The notes beneath the pieces were generated by a model. It searched no databases. It was not told the origin of the DNA and saw only the letters and a program-made list of their open reading frames with translations. Source: GCA-2401155 sp045047085 (GTDB lineage Bacteria; Pseudomonadota; Alphaproteobacteria; Rhizobiales; Rhizobiaceae). Taken from it: a DNA stretch of 11,891 nt. The DNA is taken from assembly GCA_045047085.1 (NCBI GenBank), contig JASFYT010000060.1, positions 1-11,891 of the forward strand, written 5' to 3'. Of the stretch, positions 7,228 through 11,891 are shown one piece after another. The first letter of the stretch is position 1. The number at the start of each line of letters is the position of its first letter. Position numbers and translations under genes: made by a program.

Positions 7228-8271
7228 ATGAAAGTCGGATTTGTAAGCACTTATGCAATGAACTCCACTATCCGGACGCAGACCATGCGTACGCAGTCTG
7301 ATCTGGCCACTGCACAAATTGAACTTGCCACTGAAAAGCGAGCAAATATTGGTCGCCATCTGGGGCCGATGACGTCACAACTTGTATCGGTGGAAAATCA
7401 AATTGAATTGATAGACCGCATACAAGTCACCACATCATTTGTCGTTAATCGGATGTCGATGATGCAAACGTCTATGACATCCATGGTGAATAGTGGTCAA
7501 AAATTTGTTGGTCAGCTGACTACAGAAATCAATGGCTCCATGGATTCAGATTTGCTTGCTAGAATTGCGGACAATGCACTGGAACAATTCACATCCGTTA
7601 TGAATTCTTCTTTCAAGGGTGAGTATATCTTTTCCGGGATCAACACGGATGTACCTTCGTTGAATGAATATACGACAGGATCGCCTGCACAAACAGCAGT
7701 GAGTGCAGCGTTTACTACTGCATTTGGTTTTCCTCCGAATGACCCTTTGGCAGTGAATATTACGCCAGCTGCGATGGAGGCATTTGTCGACGGACCGTTT
7801 ATGGATTTGTTCGATAATACGAACTGGCCGACTCTTTGGAGTGGTAGTTCAGATAGGGGAATGCGTTCAAAAATATCGCCGATGGAGTTGGCAGAAAACC
7901 CTACCACTGCGCAGGCGACTTCTTTTCGGCAAATTACAGCGTCACTCATATTGATGAAAGAGTTTTCAGAGGGCAATTTTAATACTGCAACACAAGGCAT
8001 GTTGGCAGAAAAATCGCTCGAAGGAATGTCCACCGGTATCAATGGATTGGCGCGGGAACAATCGAAAGTTGGCACAGTTGAGCGGCGAATTGAAGAAGCA
8101 AGTAATCGTATGGACTACCAAAAAATCGTGCTGAACGATCAGGTGAACGCGTTTCAGGGAATTGATATTTATGAAGTTGCAAATCGCTTGAACCACCTAT
8201 CGTTGAGTTTGGAGGCTTCGTATCGAGCCACATCAAAACTGCAACAATTAACACTGATGAGCTACATTTAA
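7228..8271 (+). CDS. flgL: Hook-filament junction protein FlgL (HAP3)
   Basis: FlgL is the second junction protein between hook and filament and is related to flagellin. The 347-residue product has a flagellin-like N-terminal helix (MRTQSDLATAQIELATEKRA, residues 20-39, followed by NIGRHLG) and a C-terminal helix (NRLNHLSLSLEASYRATSKL) ending QQLTLMSYI. The segment EYIFSGINTDVPSL at about residues 132-145 is typical of FlgL. The ATG follows the flgK stop by one base. The string GAGGTGA at 7220-7226, which includes the flgK stop, gives a close Shine-Dalgarno and implies translational coupling. Confidence 0.92.
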   Translation: MKVGFVSTYAMNSTIRTQTMRTQSDLATAQIELATEKRANIGRHLGPMTSQLVSVENQIELIDRIQVTTSFVVNRMSMMQTSMTSMVNSGQKFVGQLTTEINGSMDSDLLARIADNALEQFTSVMNSSFKGEYIFSGINTDVPSLNEYTTGSPAQTAVSAAFTTAFGFPPNDPLAVNITPAAMEAFVDGPFMDLFDNTNWPTLWSGSSDRGMRSKISPMELAENPTTAQATSFRQITASLILMKEFSEGNFNTATQGMLAEKSLEGMSTGINGLAREQSKVGTVERRIEEASNRMDYQKIVLNDQVNAFQGIDIYEVANRLNHLSLSLEASYRATSKLQQLTLMSYI

Positions 8272-8273
8272 CC

Positions 8274-8301
8274 GTTATGGCGGGGGCATTTCCGCCATAA
8301 C
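8274..8301 (+). other. Strong hairpin between flgL and flaF
   Basis: GTTATGGCGG at 8274-8283 pairs perfectly with CCGCCATAAC at 8292-8301 around an 8-nt loop; a G-T pair can close the stem further. It begins two bases after the flgL stop. No T-run follows (ATCTCGAAATC), so it is not a standard intrinsic terminator. It more likely protects or processes mRNA, or partly attenuates transcription into flaF. Confidence 0.7.
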
Positions 8302-8336
8302 ATCTCGAAATCAAAAGTTTAAAGAATAGGTCGAAT

Positions 8337-8693
8337 ATGATGTTCAACCAAGCATATACCGAGCAGATGGAAGATGGGCAGGAGACTGCCAGATCCCAGG
8401 AGCGTGAAGTACTCGGTAATTCAATAGCCATGATGGAAGCCAGCAACAACGAGCCGGAGCATTACGGTAAAAGGGTAGAGGCGATCTACTTTACTACGAG
8501 ACTTTGGAGTCACTTTCTCAATGATTTGGCTTCCGAAGAAAATGCCAATAGCGATGAGATGAAAGCCGGTTTGATTTCGATCGGCATCCATATCATGCAG
8601 CATATTGAGAAAATGCGACAGGATCGAGATGAGGATTTTGGCATTGTCGTTGACGTCTCAAAAACAATCTATGATGGGCTAAAAAATGGGTAA
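8337..8693 (+). CDS. flaF: Flagellin synthesis regulator FlaF
   Basis: FlaF is a small cytoplasmic protein restricted largely to Alphaproteobacteria. It is needed for proper flagellin production and export and acts together with, or against, FlbT. The 118-residue product carries family features: YTEQMEDGQETARSQEREVL near the N-terminus, then ALYF-like RVEAIYFTTRLWSHFLNDLA at about residues 46-65, and a helical C-terminus (GLISIGIHIMQHIEKMR). AGG at 8328-8330 is six bases before the first ATG; a second ATG follows at once (8340) and could also serve. The 3' end overlaps flbT by 8 bases (ATGGGTAA). The gene is separated from flgL by 65 bp containing a strong hairpin. Confidence 0.9.
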   Translation: MMFNQAYTEQMEDGQETARSQEREVLGNSIAMMEASNNEPEHYGKRVEAIYFTTRLWSHFLNDLASEENANSDEMKAGLISIGIHIMQHIEKMRQDRDEDFGIVVDVSKTIYDGLKNG

Positions 8694-9153
8694 CATACGG
8701 CTATATCTACGCGCAAATGAGCGCATTTTTATCAATGGGGCAGTTCTGAGATTTGATCGCAGAGCTTCGATAGAATTACTGAATGACGCAACTTTTCTTT
8801 TGGAAAACCACGTTATGCAGCGAGAAGATGCCAACACTCCTTTCAAACAATTATACTTCGTGATTCAATTGTTGTTCATGGACCCTTCGGACACCGAAGA
8901 GCCGAAAAAACTGTTTAAGAATATGGTCTATTCCCTACTAGAAGTACTGGAAAATCCCCAGCTTGTTCAAGTGCTTAAAGCAGCTGATGTGGAAGTCGCA
9001 ACAGGCAAGGAATTTACCGCTCTAAAGACTATTCGGGGTGCTTTTCCTCTTGAAGAAGAGGTGCTTAAAACATTGGAAGAAAATCCAGAAGAAGGCGGGT
9101 TTCACAAGAAATATTTTGAATCCGGTACGCCAGAAATCCAGAGGGCAAGCTAA
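8686..9153 (+). CDS. flbT: Flagellin post-transcriptional regulator FlbT
   Basis: In Caulobacter, FlbT acts on the 5' untranslated region of flagellin mRNA and lowers its stability until the hook is complete; in Brucella it behaves as an activator of flagellin production. The 155-residue product shows the family's conserved start, RLYLRANERIFINGAVLRFD, followed by LNDATFLLENHVMQREDANT and FKQLYFVIQLLFMDPSDTEE. The acidic tail (LKTLEENPEEGGFHKKYFES) is variable in the family. The start codon lies inside the end of flaF and the stop overlaps the flgD ATG by one base (TAATG), so translation of flaF, flbT and flgD is probably coupled. No strong Shine-Dalgarno precedes the ATG, which fits coupling. 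Confidence 0.93.
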   Translation: MGNIRLYLRANERIFINGAVLRFDRRASIELLNDATFLLENHVMQREDANTPFKQLYFVIQLLFMDPSDTEEPKKLFKNMVYSLLEVLENPQLVQVLKAADVEVATGKEFTALKTIRGAFPLEEEVLKTLEENPEEGGFHKKYFESGTPEIQRAS

Positions 9154-9569
9154 TGGCTGTTGAAGCGATCGGGGCAACAAATACGAACCAGTATGTAACG
9201 TCACAAGAGTCATCGGCGTCCAAAAACGACAATGTAGATTATGACACATTTTTGCAATTGCTTGTGGCTCAGTTGAAAAATCAGGATCCAACCGAACCGT
9301 CGGATCCGGCGGAGTTTCTATCACAATTGGCGTCCTTCTCCGGTGTTGAGCAGCAGATTCAAATGAATACGAAACTTGATTCATTGTTGACCGGTTCTCA
9401 ATTGGGTCAGGCGACGAATTTGATTGGCAAGACCATCACATTTAATGGTGGTACTGCGAATGGAGTCGTGAGCTCTGTTCATCTTGGCGGTGAAGGAAGT
9501 TTAGTTGCCGAACTGGCCAATGGAACGAAGGTTACCATCGAAGAAGGTGTTAAAATAAGCAATGAATGA
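9153..9569 (+). CDS. flgD: Hook-cap / hook assembly protein FlgD (short form)
   Basis: FlgD forms the cap under which FlgE subunits polymerise. The 138-residue product contains the family's conserved N-terminal core: YDTFLQLLVAQLKNQDPTEP (about residues 30-49), SDPAEFLSQLASFSGVEQQI, then NLIGKTITFNGG. The C-terminus (GEGSLVAELANGTKVTIEEG) is a short beta-rich end. Compared with enteric FlgD (about 230 residues) it lacks most of the C-terminal domains, but short forms like this are normal in rhizobia. Its ATG overlaps the flbT stop and its last 8 bases overlap fliQ. Confidence 0.93.
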   Translation: MAVEAIGATNTNQYVTSQESSASKNDNVDYDTFLQLLVAQLKNQDPTEPSDPAEFLSQLASFSGVEQQIQMNTKLDSLLTGSQLGQATNLIGKTITFNGGTANGVVSSVHLGGEGSLVAELANGTKVTIEEGVKISNE

Positions 9570-9828
9570 GGCAGAAGCCCTTGAATTGGTTCAGGTCGCC
9601 TTTAAAACTTTATTGACGGCATCCAGTCCCATTGTTTTGACGGCGATGGTTGTCGGTACGTTGATTGCTTTGCTTCAGGCGTTGACGCAGGTTCAGGAAA
9701 TGACCCTGACCTTTATTCCAAAAATCGTGATGGTGTTGATCATAGCATCAATGACGGCACCTTTTATGGCATCACAAATCAACTCTTTGGCGTTGCTTTC
9801 GTTTTCCAAAATCTCATCTGGCAGTTAG
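9562..9828 (+). CDS. fliQ: Flagellar export gate membrane protein FliQ
   Basis: FliQ is a small membrane subunit of the type III export gate, assembling with FliP and FliR at the base of the flagellum. The 88-residue length is typical. Two hydrophobic segments are visible, about residues 16-40 (LTASSPIVLTAMVVGTLIAL) and 50-73 (KIVMVLIIASMTAPFMASQI), linked by the conserved QALTQVQEMTLTFIPK. The ATG overlaps the end of flgD by 8 bases (ATGAATGA). The downstream gap before flhA is 267 bp and contains a hairpin cluster, so flhA expression may be partly uncoupled from this gene. Confidence 0.95.
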   Translation: MNEAEALELVQVAFKTLLTASSPIVLTAMVVGTLIALLQALTQVQEMTLTFIPKIVMVLIIASMTAPFMASQINSLALLSFSKISSGS

Positions 9829-9880
9829 AGGCACACTCTAAAAGTCTCTTGTAATTTCTGCTTTTTAGTACGCGCTGTTT

Positions 9881-9991
9881 GGTCTCACGGCGTATCCTCA
9901 CTATCATTCGGGCCTCCGGATGGGCGGCGCATTAGCGCCGGTCGCGCTTCGCTCCCGCCTTCGGCGGGGTAATTACGGTGAAGGTCTCACG
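9881..9991 (+). repeat. 9-bp direct repeats flanking the hairpin block
   Basis: GGTCTCACG occurs at 9881-9889 and again at 9983-9991, bracketing a 93-bp segment that holds the three hairpins. This looks like a target-site duplication around a small insertion. I see no convincing terminal inverted repeats just inside the direct repeats, so the mobile-element reading is tentative. Confidence 0.5.
9905..9968 (+). repeat. Three consecutive GC-rich hairpins between fliQ and flhA
   Basis: Three hairpins lie nearly end to end. The first is CATTCGG (9905-9911) with CCGGATG (9916-9922), including one G-T pair. The second is CGGCGC (9925-9930) with GCGCCG (9935-9940) around ATTA. The third is CCCGCC (9954-9959) with GGCGGG (9963-9968) around TTC. 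The block is clearly more GC-rich than its surroundings and has no T-run after it, which suggests a REP/BIME-like intergenic element or structured RNA rather than an ordinary terminator. Confidence 0.6.
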
Positions 9992-10083
9992 AGGGAAAAG
10001 ACGGTCGGTTCGTCACGCAAATCCATTTTCGGGCAAGTTTCAAATTCTAATGTGTAACAAGGGCAATGAATGCCTGTTTGTCC

Positions 10084-10098
10084 AGGGGACCTGCGTTG
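10084..10098 (+). promoter_or_regulatory. Shine-Dalgarno and TTG start of flhA
   Basis: AGGGGA at 10084-10089 is followed by six bases and TTG at 10096-10098. This is the best-spaced ribosome binding site in the gap and decides the TTG start over the ATG at 10066. Confidence 0.6.
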
Positions 10099-11891
10099 AG
10101 CAACCAACAAAATGTCATAGCGGCTGTGCCGGAATATAACTCGGTACGTGATATCGGGTTTGCTGTTGGCGTGTTGTTCATTCTGTCAGTACTATTTCTG
10201 CCAATTCCACCTTGGGTTATCGATATTGGTTTGGCGATTTCAATTGCGTTTTCCGTACTTATTTTGATGGTTGCGCTGTGGATTGAAAAGCCACTGGATT
10301 TTTCCTCATTCCCTACAGTTTTGCTGATTGCAACGATGTTGCGACTGTCGCTGAATATCTCCACCACACGATTAATCCTTTCCAACGGTGCTGATGGACC
10401 GGATGCTGCGGGTGATGTGATTGGCGGGTTTGCCAGCTTTGTTATGGGCGGTGATTTTCTAATTGGTGTTATCGTTTTTGCTATTTTGATTATCGTGAAT
10501 TTCATGGTGATTACCAAGGGTGCAACCCGTATCGCGGAAGTTGGTGCTCGTTTCACACTGGACGCTATTCCCGGTAAGCAGATGGCCATTGACGCGGATT
10601 TATCCGCAGGTCTGTTGGATGACAAGCAGGCACAGGCGCGGCGTAAAGAGCTGGAAGAGGAAAGTTCCTTTTTTGGTTCCATGGATGGTGCATCCAAATT
10701 TGTTCGTGGCGATGCCATTGCCGGACTTATTATTACAGCGATCAATGTGGTTGGCGGTATCATCATCGGTGTTACCCGCCACGACATGGCCCTTGGTGAA
10801 GCAGCAGACGTATTCACCAAACTCTCAGTTGGTGATGGTCTGGTCTCCCAAATTCCTGCTTTGGTTGTATCGCTGGCTGCGGGCTTGCTTGTTTCAAAAG
10901 GCGGCACACGTGGCGCGACTGAAAAAGCAGTACTTGATCAGCTGGCGTTTTATCCTCGCGCGTTGATGGTTTCCGGCGCGCTGATGACCCTGCTTTCAAT
11001 CACACCGGGACTTCCGTTTTTTCCATTCGCGACATTGGCAGCCTTTATGTTCATTACCTCCTTTATCATTCCAAAGAGGAGAGCGGAACGTGAACAACAG
11101 CAAAACGATATAGACATTCAGGCAGCCGAGCAGAAAGTTATTGCAGCCAGTGATACAATCAAGGACACATTGAAGGTTGCAGAAATTGAGCTTGTTTTAG
11201 GCAAGCAGCTTGGTTCAAAACTTTTGGTGGCGCAGGGTGAAATGGGACTACGGGTTAGCCGTATGCGCAAAAAGTTTGCCAAATCTTACGGATTTGTAGT
11301 ACCGGAAATAAAGGTTTCTGACGACCTGTCAATCAATCCACGTTGCTATGAAATTCGAATTTTTGGCACTTGCATGGCATCGGAAGAAGTATCCCTCACC
11401 GACGTATTGGTGATTTCCAATGATGGCCCGCCACCGCATATGCCATATGATGAAGTTAAGGAGCCGGCCTTTGGTGCCAATGCCTGGCAGATTTCTGATG
11501 TTTATACGCAGGAACTAAAACAGGCAGGCTATCATCCGATTGATCCGATGTCGCTTATCCTCACCCATGTGAGCGAGGTGGTGCGCAACAACTTGTCCCA
11601 ACTGTTTTCCTACAAGGATATCAAGCAGTTGATTAATGGGCTGGATAAGGAATACGCAGCCCTTGTGGAAGAAATAAGCCCTACGCATTTATCCGTCTCC
11701 GGACTTCAGGCCGTGTTTAAACTGTTGTTGGCGGAGAGGGTTTCTGTTCGCAATGTCCATCTTGTGCTTGAGGCTGTGGCAGAGATTGCGCCGCATGTTA
11801 AGCGGACTGAACAAATTGTTGAACATGTACGGATGCGGATATCCCAGCAGATTTGCGGTGATATTGCGGATCAGGGTGTACTGAAAATTCT
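10096..11891 (+). CDS. flhA: Flagellar export gate protein FlhA (3' truncated)
   Basis: FlhA is the large export-gate protein that couples proton flow to secretion and docks chaperone-substrate complexes. The frame is open from the start to the right edge, giving 598 codons of an expected 690-700. Residues 1-330 form the membrane part, with hydrophobic stretches near 20-37, 41-62, 115-140, 206-228, 245-267 and 290-328. The FHIPEP loop is clear at about 141-170 (KGATRIAEVGARFTLDAIPG, KQMAIDADL). The cytosolic domain begins near 335 and includes VLGKQLGSKLLVAQGEMGLR and SLILTHVSEVVRNNLSQLFS. I place the start at TTG 10096 because AGGGGA at 10084-10089 lies six bases upstream. An in-frame ATG at 10066 would add ten residues but has GGG only two bases before it. 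S. meliloti also has flhA after fliQ. Confidence 0.93.
   Translation, partial: MSNQQNVIAAVPEYNSVRDIGFAVGVLFILSVLFLPIPPWVIDIGLAISIAFSVLILMVALWIEKPLDFSSFPTVLLIATMLRLSLNISTTRLILSNGADGPDAAGDVIGGFASFVMGGDFLIGVIVFAILIIVNFMVITKGATRIAEVGARFTLDAIPGKQMAIDADLSAGLLDDKQAQARRKELEEESSFFGSMDGASKFVRGDAIAGLIITAINVVGGIIIGVTRHDMALGEAADVFTKLSVGDGLVSQIPALVVSLAAGLLVSKGGTRGATEKAVLDQLAFYPRALMVSGALMTLLSITPGLPFFPFATLAAFMFITSFIIPKRRAEREQQQNDIDIQAAEQKVIAASDTIKDTLKVAEIELVLGKQLGSKLLVAQGEMGLRVSRMRKKFAKSYGFVVPEIKVSDDLSINPRCYEIRIFGTCMASEEVSLTDVLVISNDGPPPHMPYDEVKEPAFGANAWQISDVYTQELKQAGYHPIDPMSLILTHVSEVVRNNLSQLFSYKDIKQLINGLDKEYAALVEEISPTHLSVSGLQAVFKLLLAERVSVRNVHLVLEAVAEIAPHVKRTEQIVEHVRMRISQQICGDIADQGVLKI

Noticed and set aside
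9825..9841. TTAGAG-GCACA-CTCTAA hairpin at the fliQ stop codon as a terminator
   Set aside because: The stem is only 6 bp, AT-rich and overlaps the stop codon, and the T-run needed for intrinsic termination is absent directly after it.
10047..10907. A 286-codon open frame on the minus strand opposite flhA
   Set aside because: It lies opposite conserved FlhA coding sequence, its translation is Ser/Thr/Pro/Ile-rich with no recognisable domain, and it is explained as the antisense shadow of flhA.
1..11891. CRISPR arrays, tRNA or rRNA genes, transposase genes, phage or defence genes
   Set aside because: Nothing of these kinds was seen; all long coding regions are accounted for by flagellar genes.

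Overview
This window is a stretch of a flagellar gene cluster, with every gene on the + strand. The gene set points to an alphaproteobacterium of the Hyphomicrobiales (Rhizobiales), close to the Sinorhizobium/Agrobacterium/Brucella type of flagellar locus. The markers are MotC, a MotD-type FliK, the OmpR-like activator Rem (FtcR in Brucella), the flagellin regulators FlaF and FlbT, and a short FlgD. The gene order motC-fliK-rem-flgE-flgK-flgL-flaF-flbT-flgD-fliQ-flhA matches the Sinorhizobium meliloti arrangement as I know it. Base composition looks lower in GC than in classical rhizobia (by eye, not counted). Genus and species cannot be named from this window.

Layout. Positions 1-1657 hold the 3' part of motC, whose visible N-terminal portion is an acidic, Ala/Glu-rich repeat region. 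fliK (1660-3135) follows 2 bases later. A gene-free, very AT-rich stretch of about 420 bp (3136-3555) contains two large dyads and precedes rem (3556-4269). A second regulatory gap of 208 bp (4270-4477) contains an 11-bp dyad and three TTAAC boxes and precedes the hook block flgE (4478-5740), flgK (5763-7226) and flgL (7228-8271). A 65-bp gap with a strong 10-bp hairpin separates flgL from four overlapping genes: flaF, flbT, flgD and fliQ (8337-9828). A GC-rich gap (9829-10095) with three consecutive hairpins between 9-bp direct repeats separates fliQ from flhA, which starts at a TTG at 10096 and runs off the right edge.

How the genes work together. Rem is, from S. meliloti work, the VisNR-dependent activator of the flagellar class II genes, so it probably drives the structural genes that flank it here. 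FliK, FlgD and FlgE build the hook and set its length; FlgK and FlgL form the hook-filament junction; FliQ and FlhA belong to the export gate; FlaF and FlbT adjust flagellin production after transcription; MotC is a periplasmic partner of the MotB stator.

I found no undescribed multi-gene system. The gene content is a conventional flagellar locus. The points worth a second look are non-coding: a possible mutually exclusive pairing upstream of flgE that would cover its start codon, the dyads upstream of rem, the hairpin between flgL and flaF, and the hairpin cluster between direct repeats in the fliQ-flhA gap. The repeat-expanded N-terminus of MotC and the degenerate receiver pocket of Rem are the main protein-level oddities.
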